DNA of 64,000 bases. Source: Malania oleifera. Its lineage: Eukaryota > Streptophyta > Magnoliopsida > Santalales > Ximeniaceae. Location: assembly GCF_029873635.1 (NCBI RefSeq), contig NC_080418.1, forward strand, positions 150,033,748-150,097,747, given 5' to 3'. A program made the translations under genes and the position numbers. The notes beneath the pieces were generated by a model. It was not told where the DNA came from and searched no databases. It was given only the letters and a program-made list of their open reading frames with translations. Positions 1-13,966 of this stretch are shown piece after piece; the first letter of the stretch is position 1; the number at the start of each line of letters is the position of its first letter.

Positions 1-3000
1 TGATGTTGAAGTATGTTGAATTGTTGATGCTTTTGGGCTAAATTTTCAATTTTGTAATTGAATTTTTTGGCATTTTAAATTCTAATATTACTAGATATTC
101 ATATGTTCATGTATCAATTACCCCAAATAGACATTTTACCCCATTTTAATAATTGTGCGCCTCACCTTCATGAGGCGCGCGCCTTCGCCTTGTGCCTCGG
201 CTTCAAAGACCCTTTGCGCCTCGGCTCACCTCGCGCCTCTTACTACTATGCCTGAAACCTCCTTTTAATGACTTCCCGCTTTCATAATGATCCGTGCTGT
301 TGGTTTATTTCCACTTGAGAACAAGAACTTGACTTCCAATACGGGTTACCTATTTCCTTTCTCTCACGCATACCAAAATATTCATAGTGAGAATATCTTG
401 TTACACACATATTATGCTTGTAACTGGCCTTAGTGAACCCACTGCTGACTCTTTTGTTGATTGAGGCATTGCTGAAAGAATTTGGGACTAATTTGAGAAA
501 ATTGGTTGAGATGGTTAGGCATCCGCAGGGAATGAGTGATATTGCTGTATATGAAGATACTAATAAAAAAAATTCTTTTCAAGTTGCTGGAGGTGCATGA
601 ATTAGACAATAGGACGGTGGGTTAGCCTTAGACTGAGCACATCACAAGCAAAAATGTGCAGCCAACACAAGTATTTGGGATGAGAGTCTGTTGGGTGAAT
701 TTATTGAGTTTAGCTATTCCATTCAGCGTGTACAAATTAGTGTTTCTATTTTTAGATATAGGTGGCATCTACATCCAAAGATATTGTTGTCATGAATTGC
801 AAATATAGCTGCTCTATCCATAAATCTAAGAAAACATGATTACCTTTTCATCTTTTATTTTTCCCTTCTCGCCCCCCACCTTTTTTTTTGGGGTCAAACA
901 TTGATTGTTTCTTTGGGCTAAAATTGTTAAATTGTCAGTATTGCTGTTAAGTAAATCATTTGCATTTTTTACTGAATGATCAGTTGCTTGGAACTTTATT
1001 GCTTTGATAGTTTGATGTATTGTTAGTTTGTTCTCTTCCTGAGACTTGCAGAATTGAATGATTATCCCTTTGGATCTATAGAAGTTCAAATAATATTCAA
1101 TTTACTGCCCATATATTTTCATCAAAAGAACTTGGTTACTATATTTTTATTCTCTTTTTGCACATTTTTTGGTAGATTCCCTTTTTTTTTTTTTTCCTTT
1201 TTGATTTGTCTGTGTTGAATCCTATATGAGTATGTAGTTGAGGTGAAGTTTTTATTCACCTTTTTTTCCCCTCTAAATCCAGGGCAAGGATAAAACTGCT
1301 GAAGAAAGAAGGATTGCAATCTGCATTTTTGATGATGTTGCAGAACAATGTCGAGAAACAGCTCTGAAGTAAATTTACCTCCTCAGATTTGTCCGTTTCG
1401 ATGCACATTATGATTGTTGACATATGCAATTTTTCTATATATATTGGTGGCAGGTACTACGATATGTATCTTCCTTTCCTATTGGAGGCCTGCAATGATG
1501 AGAATGCGGATGTTCGACAGGTATACACTGACTAGTGATACAGGTTTTGTCAATGAGTTACTTGCAATCTTGTGAGTTATTTAGTTTTTTTTTTTTTTCC
1601 TTTCAGGCAGCTGTATATGGACTTGGCGTGTGCGCTGAGTTTGGTGGTTCTGTGTTCAGACCTCTAGTTGGAGGTATATTCTACTCACACATATCCTGAA
1701 GTCAATTTTTTAAAATGTTGTATTCAAGTAACAGTTTCTAGCAATCTTGTTCAGAGGCACTTTCAAGACTAAATGTTGTGATACGACATCCTAATGCACT
1801 GCAATCGGATAACATAATGGCATATGATAATGCTGTTTCTGCTCTAGGAAAAATATGCGCATTTCATCGTGATAGCATTGATTCAGCGCAGGTATGTACA
1901 TTTTTTTTGTTTATAATGTTTTTAAATGAATAATGTATTGTTTTAAGAAAGCATTATCCTTCATATACTATACCGATTCCTTGTCACATAAAGAACTTCT
2001 TTAAATAGAATGAAAGCTACAGCTCTTCTATAAAATCTTTTGCCTCCTGCCTATTTGCTTCCTAGTTCTGATATTATTTAGGAAAGTCCAAATGCAGGCA
2101 CGAATCATAATTATTCTTTGTTGGTGTTTGCTGACCAGTTTAACGTTCTCTTCTGCTGATAATCCTGACTGACATTTTAAATGATAATTCCTCTTAAAAA
2201 TCTGCTTTTTTATGGTGGCATATCTGGATGTCTTTCTAGAAGCCTCCTACTGACCAATGCTATGAAGATTGCTGACTATGGGTAAAATGTACACATCACT
2301 ATTTTACCCATTGGTCTCGGTTTAGCTAGTCGTTCTTCATATTCCTAGGCTCCATCATTATGGGTCACCGTGTTGCCATATGTTCCTTTATAATTTGTTT
2401 TCCTTCATGTTCTTAGTCTCATTGTGACTGGCAGGTCATTCCTGCTTGGTTAAGCTGCTTGCCAATAAAAGGTGATTTGATTGAGGCCAAGGTTGTACAT
2501 GACCAGCTTTGTTCAATGGTTGAAATGTAAGGAATTCTATTCTTAGGCCCATTTTTCATGACTTATGTTTATCTTGGACTATGTGTACTTTGGTTATGTG
2601 TTTCTGATTGAACTGCATCTTGCCAATCATCTATCTACAGGTCAGACAGGGAACTTTTGGGCCCCAACAATCAGTATCTTCCCAAAATAGTTGCAGTTTT
2701 TGCCGAGGTTGAATCACCGTGTTTTTATTTATTTTAGCTCCATGAAATGTTTTCAATATCTTGCAGTGTATATTTGTTTCAAGTTATACCGTTTTAGTGA
2801 TTTCTTGCTTATTTTACCCCCAGACCACAGCAAAAAAGATGCTAGTATAGACTTTGAATTTAATCTCTGCTCTAAGGCGTATGGCTATATGCAAATATAT
2901 TCATGACATGTGTTGAAGCTAGCAGCCAGGTTTATATTATATGTACTCATATTTGTTGGTTGGTTGGTATAGGTTCTATGTGCTGGGAAGGATCTAGCAA

Positions 3001-3137
3001 CAGAGCAAACTGCAAGTAGAATGATTAATCTATTGAGGCAGCTGCAGCAGACATTACCGCCATCCACCCTTGCTTCAACATGGTCATCCTTGCAGCCCCA
3101 GCAGCAGCTTGCATTGCAATCCATCCTCCCGTCGTAG
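1..3137 (+). CDS. EMB2734: Importin-5 (KPNB3/EMB2734-like), 3' part of gene
   Basis: This is the C-terminal 226 residues of a karyopherin-beta nuclear import receptor, a HEAT/ARM-repeat protein that carries cargo such as ribosomal proteins through nuclear pores under Ran-GTP control. Seven exons join in frame with GT-AG borders: 1283-1368, 1454-1520, 1607-1673, 1755-1891, 2435-2526, 2641-2707 and 2973-3137 (stop TAG 3135-3137). They sum to 681 nt, exactly 227 codons. The peptide has the family's HEAT-repeat text, for example AVYGLGVCAEFGGSVF, LPIKGDLIEAKVVHDQ and LLGPNNQYLPKIVAVFAEVL, and the plant-type end QPQQQLALQSILPS. The whole protein is normally about 1,110 residues, so upstream exons lie outside the window and positions 1-1282 are intron. 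I see no damage in the visible exons. The Arabidopsis symbol is assigned from remembered family sequence. Confidence 0.93.
157..243. repeat. GC-rich hairpin and CpG-rich repeat in importin intron
   Basis: An abrupt GC-rich patch lies inside an otherwise AT-rich intron. GCGCCTCA (157-164) and TGAGGCGC (171-178) form a perfect 8-bp stem with a 6-base loop. Variants of GCGCCTCGGCT recur up to about 243. Related GCGCCT-rich segments are common dispersed repeats in plant introns. I cannot assign a family. Confidence 0.5.
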
Positions 3138-4492
3138 TATTTGTAAACTGACGGTGGGCATCGGCTTTGTCTCTCATTTGTGGGGAACTGTTTGGTCTGG
3201 TTGGTTTGTGTCATATTTATTGCCAATTCTTTGCCATAAATTTTGCCATCATTCATTTTTGCATCATGTTTTGCAATAACCTGGCATCTGTTTAGCTGAG
3301 AGTGAGTGTCGCTGCAGTTGTCGTGAACCCTTTTTTGTAGAATGTGTATATTACCAAAAAAAAAAAATTGTTTTGGTAGATTTGTCAAAAAGTGTCCAAA
3401 AGGAATGGAAGAGTGGGTAGCTCCGGTCTTGAGTTTTGTTTTTGTTTGGGTGGCTAGTGTGAGGTTTGGGGGTTGTCAGTGATGGAATTGTAGCAGTTTT
3501 GATCCAATCATGTTATGAAAAAATTGTCATAATATATAGTGGACTTGATTATAAAATGGTGATTCTTTTTGTTGTTCCTATGCTGTTTGGTGTTCCTTTT
3601 TCTCTAAACCATTTCTTTTTCCTTGCTCATCGACATGCCCAGAAGCCCTTAAGAAGAGTACACAGTGTTAGCGAGCATGTTTCTCAAAGTTGGGTAGAAT
3701 AGGCTCGACTAAAGTCTCGTAATAATTGTCTGGGGCACTGCCAACAAATTGAGGGATTTATTCATGCACATGGTTTGGAGGAAGCTGAGGCACATGTGCC
3801 TATGCCATTTTAAGTTTAAAAAATTCGCCAACTTTTACTGATGACATGATTCAAGTTCAGTACTACTTTTTAAGTGTCTTTGTGCAATTTAAAATTTTTA
3901 TTGTGCATGTATGCCTTTTCATATTGTCTTCAGGGAAAAAAATGGGTTCTTCATATTGCTCAGATTCGTAGGTTTTAAGTCGGTTGAAATCAAATGTTGT
4001 GTTTGGGTTCAGGTAGGGTAAAGAGTTTGGATATTCGGGAGTACTGTACTTCCCCTCATGTTTATTTTTTGTGCCTATTGCCTGTAGGTGTTTGGCTTAC
4101 AGATAGGCATGGGAGCGTAAGCCAAGATTTTCTCTTTTCTTTTCGTTTCTATTTTTTTTGGGAGGTGTTTGGGGATCAGGAACATCATGGGCAAAATAAG
4201 ATAGCAGTGGATATGCATAGAGAAGGATTCAAATTGTGAGTAGAGCCATAGCGAGACTGCGTGATTTGGTGTAGTACAAAGATGCATCAAACCAAGTGGG
4301 GTGAGCAAAAATGTTAAATAGTCTAAGGCCGTTCATTCGGGTACACGGGAAAAGTGATGATAGGTTCCTTAAATTTCACAACACATGCACATGACATTAT
4401 GGTGGTTTGGTGTCAAATTGTAATTGATTGATGATGATGATGATGTTGGGAGATATTCCATGCAGTATGAACGTTGACACTCCCATCGATTT

Positions 4493-4955
4493 GGAATTCA
4501 AAAAAAGGAAAAGGAAGAATTTAGTTATCAAGAAAAACGAGAAAGATTAAAAATATATATATATATATATATATATATTAATTTTGTAAATAAAATTTTG
4601 ATTTTACAAATTATTAATATTTAATTTTTAAAATTTTTAATCGTATTAAAGCAAATTCTCATTTTCTATATCTATTTGGATCAAGGATTATTCTTGAAAA
4701 AAGGAAATGAAAAGAAAATGAAGAAATTTATTTTTCATTATATATATTTTTTCTATATTAAAATTTATTTAAAAAGAAAATTTGTTTTTACATGATTAAA
4801 AATTGAGAAAAATTAAATATTGATGATTTGTAAAATCAAAAATTTTGTTAGTGAATTTGATTTATTTTTTTTTTTCTTACTTCCTCAATAATGAAACATA
4901 AAAACATGTATTTCTTGGTTTTTTTTTTTCTTTTTCTAATTTTTTTTGAATTCCA
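4493..4955. repeat. AT-rich MITE-like family, copy A (with inverted half-copy)
   Basis: Positions 4656-4955 contain a roughly 300-bp AT-rich unit that opens TTTGGATCAAGGATTATT and closes near TTTTTTTGAATTCCAA. The preceding 4493-4655 is a partial copy in the opposite orientation, so the pair forms a large foldback. The same word order recurs at 5268-5557, 8168-8412, 20092-20345 and, inverted, 20484-20757. The shared core reads AAATATTGATGATTTGTAAA followed by ATCAAAATTTTGTTTATAAA-type text. The ends carry a short GTTTGGAWC inverted repeat. No coding capacity is seen. Confidence 0.6.
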
Positions 4956-5267
4956 AGCAGACCATAATAGAAAAGGAAAATATAAGGGAAAATAATTTTT
5001 TTTTTCTTTTTTTTTTATTTAGTAAAATTGTTGATCCAAATAGTCCCTACCCTACATAATAAGAATTTTTGAAAAAAAATTAAATAAATTCCTTTCCGGA
5101 AGGGTAAAAGGCACAGGAAAATGCAATGCTTTCGTGCCTTCCATGACTTTCGCTGCCTTGTTCAGTTGACCATGTGTGGAGGATGGCTCTACATACCCCC
5201 ACTCTTTTTTTCAAAAATTAAAAATGTAACTTTATTTGTATTGCCATGCTCTGTTTGCATGAAGGAT

Positions 5268-5557
5268 TTTACATTGGGAAATGAAAGGAAAATAATAAAT
5301 AAATAAATAAATATATTATTTTTCCCTTATATTTTCTTTCTTTATTAGATATCATCAAAATGAAAGTTTATTTTAGTATGACTAAAAATTATGAAAAACT
5401 AAATATTAGTGATGTGTAAAATCAAAATTTTGTTTATAAATTTGATATATTTTTTTTATTTTCTTTCTCATTTTTCTTGATAGCCAAACATGAAAATGAG
5501 GATTTCTAAATATATTTCTTTCTTTTTCTTAATATTTTATGAGTTTCAAACTGGGCC
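5268..5557 (+). repeat. AT-rich MITE-like family, copy B
   Basis: This is the same unit as copy A. A GGAAATGAAAGGAAAATAAT-type start leads to a core reading AACTAAATATTAGTGATGTG then TAAAATCAAAATTTTGTTTA, and it closes at TTATGAGTTTCAAACTGGGC. Non-coding. Confidence 0.55.
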
Positions 5558-6392
5558 TTGCGGTTTTTTTTTAATATCTTCATATAAGATATTATGCTCT
5601 TGAAATTTTGAATTGCAAAAAAATAAATGAGAATATTCCGTGAGCATGGTGAATTTTTTTTTAAAAAAATTTCAAGAGTCCATCAGCATGGAATTTTTGG
5701 AATAAACCAAATCTAAGCATAAAAAATTGTCAACTTACATTCTCATGATCGCTTAAAGATTCTTTTTTGAGAAAAAAAAAAAACAATTATGTCGCATAGT
5801 AGCAGGCATTTGATCTTTACAGCATGTTTGGTGGGAAGGGATGGAACGAAATGGTGGAAGGGAGCAGAATTAAATTTACCATTTGATTTTTTCATGTTTT
5901 TCACTCTATGACATATTTGATTTGTCAAATGAAATAGGGTGAAAAATGATTGGAATGAAAATTTGAATAAGCAGCAGCATAACGTGGGTGCAAGTAGTAG
6001 GAAAAGAGATTGTTGCCCATTGTCTAAAGCAATCCACTTGCACGACCAGTTCAAAGATGCTCTCACCATCATCAGTCTTAGCTAGCTTTGAGTGCAGGGA
6101 TAGTAGGCACACAAATCAATTTTCACTTATGTCAAATAGTTACAGCTTCTGCTGCAGCAGCAAGGTGAGTTATAATTTTAGTCGCAATAGAAAATTAAAA
6201 ACCATTCTTTGAAAAACAAAGAGGTAAGAACAAACTCACAGTTGACTGCCAACCAAGAAACCAAGACAAGCTACCCACTAAGTACCGTATACCTTTAAGA
6301 ACCATAAACCTTCCAGCATGTCTTCCTTATTCAAATGACACCCACTTCTCTTCTTGTTCCCTTAAATCCCCATCTACAAGCAAAAACCAATT

Positions 6393-7283
6393 ATGAACAA
6401 CAACATGAGTGGCAAGAGCAATAAGTTTGTGGGTGTGAGACAGAGGCCTTCTGGGAAATGGGTAGCAGAGATCAAGAACACCACCCAGAAGATCAGAATC
6501 TGGCTGGGGACTTACGATACGGCTGAAGAGGCTGCTCGAGCTTACGACGAAGCAGCCTGCATCCTCCGTGGTTCCAACACCAGAACCAACTTCGCGGCGG
6601 CTCAGGGTTCTGCCAGAACCAACACCCACCTCTCTGTGAAGATCAAAGACCTCCTTAATAGGAAAAGAGGTCTAAAATCAGACCCTTGTCCTATTGGAAC
6701 CTGCCCTACAAGAATAAGTACTTCTGAGAGTGGTGCTAGTAGTGGAAACACCTGCGTTGGCAGTAGTGACGGCACTTTTGTACCTAATGATGGGATGAAA
6801 CAAGAGTCCGTGGTGAAGATTGAGGACATTCTCAACAACAAAAGTGGTTTAAAACCAGACCCTTCTATAGGAACTTGCACTGCAGGAATAAGTGTTTTTG
6901 GGAGTAGCGGTACTAATGGTAGTAGTAGTAGTAATAGCTGCATTGGCAGTGATGGTGCTTCTAATAATTGGATGGAAGAAGAGTTTGTGATGTTGGATGA
7001 AACAAGGGAACCGGGTTTCGGCAATTCCTTCTGTCAATTCCAAATGGGTTCGTCTCGGATGGATCGATGGGGGGGATTCGATCAGCCTCTGGCATCCCAA
7101 AATGAGCATGAGGAGGCGCCAAAAGAAGCCGGGGTGTTGCCTGACTGGGGGAATGGGTACTTGGAGAATGTACAGAATTCTAGTGATGCTAATTGGAATC
7201 CCGAGTTGGAAACAGATTCTCTAGAGTTACTCTACTTGCAGCTCATTAAATCTGAGCCGTCAACCGTTTTTCAACAATTCTGA
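6393..7283 (+). CDS. RAP2-11: AP2/ERF transcription factor, RAP2.11 type
   Basis: A single-exon, 296-residue ERF-family DNA-binding protein, predicted nuclear. One AP2 domain spans about residues 11-68: [17 protein letters not shown] holds the YRG-type element and [20 protein letters not shown] the RAYD element, ending [10 protein letters not shown]. This text matches Arabidopsis RAP2.11 and legume ERN1-type ERFs as I remember them. RAP2.11 is known from low-potassium signalling in roots and ERN1 from nodulation; which role applies here cannot be read from sequence. After the domain, a block of about 55 residues is present twice (about 82-137 and 141-196), each starting VKIxDxLN and followed by a Ser/Gly-rich linker. 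The acidic C-terminus is a possible activation region. The first ATG is used; a second Met lies at residue 5. A candidate poly(A) signal AATAAA is at 7406-7411. The gene is convergent with the alpha-tubulin gene downstream. Confidence 0.92.
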   Translation: MNNNMSGKSNKFVGVRQRPSGKWVAEIKNTTQKIRIWLGTYDTAEEAARAYDEAACILRGSNTRTNFAAAQGSARTNTHLSVKIKDLLNRKRGLKSDPCPIGTCPTRISTSESGASSGNTCVGSSDGTFVPNDGMKQESVVKIEDILNNKSGLKPDPSIGTCTAGISVFGSSGTNGSSSSNSCIGSDGASNNWMEEEFVMLDETREPGFGNSFCQFQMGSSRMDRWGGFDQPLASQNEHEEAPKEAGVLPDWGNGYLENVQNSSDANWNPELETDSLELLYLQLIKSEPSTVFQQF

Positions 7284-7659
7284 ATTTCTGATAATGTAAC
7301 ATCTCTGTGTATTTGTAAGAAAGAAAAACAAAAATATTTTGTTACTGTCATCTACATATTACCACATTGTGGAGATTCTTCACACTTAACCTTCACTTCT
7401 TGAACAATAAATTGAGTTACATGTCAATTTTGTGAAGAGTAGGACATACATCATTGTTGGGGAAAAAAAAAGCATAAAAGAGACGGGTACAAGTTGACTC
7501 CACAAATGAATGAATTTACCATATGGTTGCTGAATAAGAATTGAATGGATTAGGAGAAACTAAATTGAAATTATTATTTGATTTTTTTCATACTTCAAAA
7601 AGGTCTCCAGTCCATTCCATTTTTATCTTCATTTCATTTTATAAATCAAGTATGACGGT

Positions 7660-7950
7660 AGAGGATTGCATTCAACCACCGGTTTGGTTAATATATTTTT
7701 CCACAATTCATTCTCTCTCTCTCTATAAGTGACACCTAATGGACTTAATTTGAATGATTTTAATAGTATTTGTAACTTGGACTATAGTAATGAAGTGTTT
7801 TTATCACCATTTCATTCTACAGTAGGGGATTGCTTTCAACCGTTAATATATCTTTCCACGATTCATGCTCTCTCCCTCTCTGCATAGACACATAATGGAC
7901 TTGGAATGATTTGAGTAGTGTTAGTAAATTGAACTATAGTAATGATGTGG
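7660..7950 (+). repeat. Imperfect tandem duplication downstream of AP2/ERF gene
   Basis: Two units of about 130-150 bp follow each other. Each begins with a GAGGATTGCATTCAACC / GGGGATTGCTTTCAACC version and continues TTAATATATxTTTCCACxAT. Each then passes a CT-rich run, reads TAATGGACTT and ends ACTATAGTAATGAxGTG. The units differ by many substitutions and small gaps, so the duplication is not recent. Confidence 0.6.
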
Positions 7951-8167
7951 ATGATTTTTTCCTGTGCCTCGTGGGGGCTTGATGAGGAGGGTTGTTGGGA
8001 CAAAGTAGAGACAATTTTCACTCATAATAAAGTAACTTTTTGGCAGATGGGAATGATTGGTTTGCTTTTGGATTCTTTCCCCCTGTCAACATCCCATGCT
8101 CACATCATTGCAATAACAATTTATGTTCATTTGCATAAGTGAGAAGAATATTACAATATTTATGGTT

Positions 8168-8412
8168 TGAATTAAGGATTTTACTTAAAAACAATAATAA
8201 TAATAATAATAAAATTTATTTTTTATATTATTTTTTCTGTTAAATATTATAAAAATAAAAATTTATTTTAATACAATTAAAAATTTAAAAGAACTTACGA
8301 TGTGCAAAATTAAACTTTTATTTATAAATTTATTTTTTTTTAAATTTTCTCACAATTTCTTGATATATTTCTTTTCTTTTTTCAATATTTTTTGAGTTCC
8401 ATGTTAGGCTTA
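8168..8412 (+). repeat. AT-rich MITE-like family, copy C
   Basis: Opens GAATTAAGGATTTTACTT, contains GATGTGCAAAATTAAACTTT and closes at TTTTTTGAGTTCCATGTTAG. It is the same layout as copies A and B, about 245 bp and non-coding. Confidence 0.55.
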
Positions 8413-9342
8413 CACCGGCATGAGGCTATATAATGGCTTGGAAACGCCCGTCCACTGAGAGTGTGGAAGAAAAGGCCAAGCAGTCCTTCATAGGCCAACT
8501 TTAACACCATCCTACTACTTTTGAGAGAGAGAGAGAGAGAGAGAGAGCTAACATTGGACCTGTAGAATTCCAAACTCATCTTGTAGTTTGTGACGCATCA
8601 TATATCATATAACTAGATGAGACGAGCACGTCAAGACACCCGGCATAACCGAAAAAAGAAAAATAAAATGATCGGACAAAAATTCAACCATTCTCCTATC
8701 AATAATTTTTTTATTTCAAGAGATTAGAATTTGAATCGCATATTTATGTATATGTATGCGTGCGCACAAACTTCCCGCGTATGTAAGGTCCAAGAAAAAG
8801 GCGGCCCACAATGTGTCATCTAAATTCACAAAAATTTAAAATATACATTTCCAAATGCAGCAGCTCAATGGCCAAACGCACTCTCAAAGGGTATATGTAG
8901 GAAAAATCCAAAAAGATGGTTTTGCTTATCGGTCTCCTCTACTTCGGATTAGACCCTGATATCTTATGCCTACTTGAGCAAGCTTAGCAATGACAAGTAC
9001 ACAGCTAACAAAGCGACAAAAGAAACATTTCTATTCTTCCAAAGTGAATCACAAACCCCGAGTACAAATATACTGCATGACAACAGATTAAATCAAGGTA
9101 AAATATAGGCATCATGCAATTGTCCACAGCTGATAAACACCCTGGAAAAGACTGCACACTTTAATTCAAAAAATGCACTTCATTAATCCACAGGAAACAC
9201 TAATAATCAGAAACACAACACAATTTCAACATCCATAGAATGAAGGGAGATGATAATAGTGATATATGAGGGAAATATGACAACAGTGACACAGCAAAAA
9301 CAGGAATAGGCAAAGCTTAACTAATTGAACACCATAACAAGC

Positions 9343-13064
<3,722 letters not shown>

Positions 13065-13400
13065 CTCTCTCCCCTCTTTCTCCTTCTCTCCACCAAATCA
13101 CAATTCGATCCCCAAGAACCCTACCTCCCAAATCCCTCAATGTCCAAACCAACCCAAAAGAGCCAAAACCAAAATAAAACGAAAATGAGAAGATTTTTTC
13201 TTCCCTAATTGCACTAATCAACTTTATAGAGCGATAAAAAACCCTCTCTCTCTCTCTCTCCTCTGTCTCTTGCTTCTCTCTCCTGTTTTAACTATTTGTG
13301 CCGACGAGTCAATGAACGGTGTTTGATGAGTGTTTGGCGTCCGAAAAAGGGGTCCCCCGGCACCTGCCGCCAGCCTTTCTCTCCTCGCCGGTCCCACGTG
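13065..13400 (-). promoter_or_regulatory. Putative alpha-tubulin 5' UTR and promoter
   Basis: Read on the minus strand upstream of the ATG at 13064. The leader is pyrimidine/GA-rich. A TATA-like CTATAAAG lies at about 13223-13229, some 160 bp upstream of the start codon. A CT/GA microsatellite at about 13245-13270 and a G-box core CACGTG at 13395-13400 follow. The region is clearly richer in GC than the DNA beyond it, as expected of a plant core promoter. The transcription start is not known. Confidence 0.4.
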
Positions 13401-13440
13401 CTTCGGTCCCCTTTGTATTCGCTGGCTATTCTGAAATACC

Positions 13441-13930
13441 ATTTTTGCTCTTCATTTATACTTCTCATTATTAATAATTAATAATCTAATTATCACTAAT
13501 GACATACGAATCATGCTAATAGTTGACAAACGGTTTTTCCTTATAATTTGAGAAAAAATAATTTAAAAAATTTATATTTTTAAGCCAATAAAAAGATAAA
13601 TTATTAAGTAAATTGAATATCTTCAGTCATTTATAAACTAATCCAATAAAGCCTTGACAACTTATATGAATTGTTACCATTTTATTAGATTAGTCAATGA
13701 ATGACTTTGTAAACTCTATCTACTCAACAAATTTTTTTTTCCATAAAAGGCACACACCTAGAGAAGGTAAAAGCAAATTTGTGAGAAAATTCTTGAAATT
13801 ACTCCAAGATGCATTACAATATGTTTATAAATATAATTTGATCAACTAGTCAGACTAGAATCGGAGAAGGCTCTGACAACCGTTGAGGGTTTCCCCAGCA
13901 AGTTTTTTCCTTAGTTGTCGATAATCATTA

Positions 13931-13966
<36 letters not shown>

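Larger units (their letters stand above)
3138..6392. other. Intergenic: importin 3' UTR, AT-rich MITEs, AP2 gene promoter
   Basis: The first few hundred bases after the importin stop are presumably its 3' UTR. The rest has no credible gene; the ORFs here are short and unlike any family I know. It holds an (AT)n run near 4553-4579 and two copies of an AT-rich MITE-like family (listed separately). A stretch at about 5820-5975 begins TGTTTGGTGGGAAGGGATGG and may be another degenerate MITE. The last several hundred bases are the putative promoter of the AP2/ERF gene; I found no convincing TATA box there. Confidence 0.5.
7284..9342. other. Intergenic between convergent AP2/ERF and tubulin genes
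   Basis: The start is the AP2/ERF 3' UTR. Roughly the last few hundred bases should be the 3' UTR of the minus-strand tubulin gene. Between them are an imperfect tandem duplication (7660-7950), a (GA)n run near 8525-8548 and one AT-rich MITE-like copy (8168-8412). I see no further gene. Confidence 0.5.

Noticed and set aside
481-600. Possible extra importin exon in the first kilobase
   Set aside because: The short open stretches do not match the importin text that should precede the GKDKTAEER exon; treated as intron.
6602-7024. 140-codon minus-strand ORF under the AP2/ERF gene
   Set aside because: Antisense shadow of the real gene; Leu/Pro/Ser-rich from the Ser/Gly-rich coding strand.
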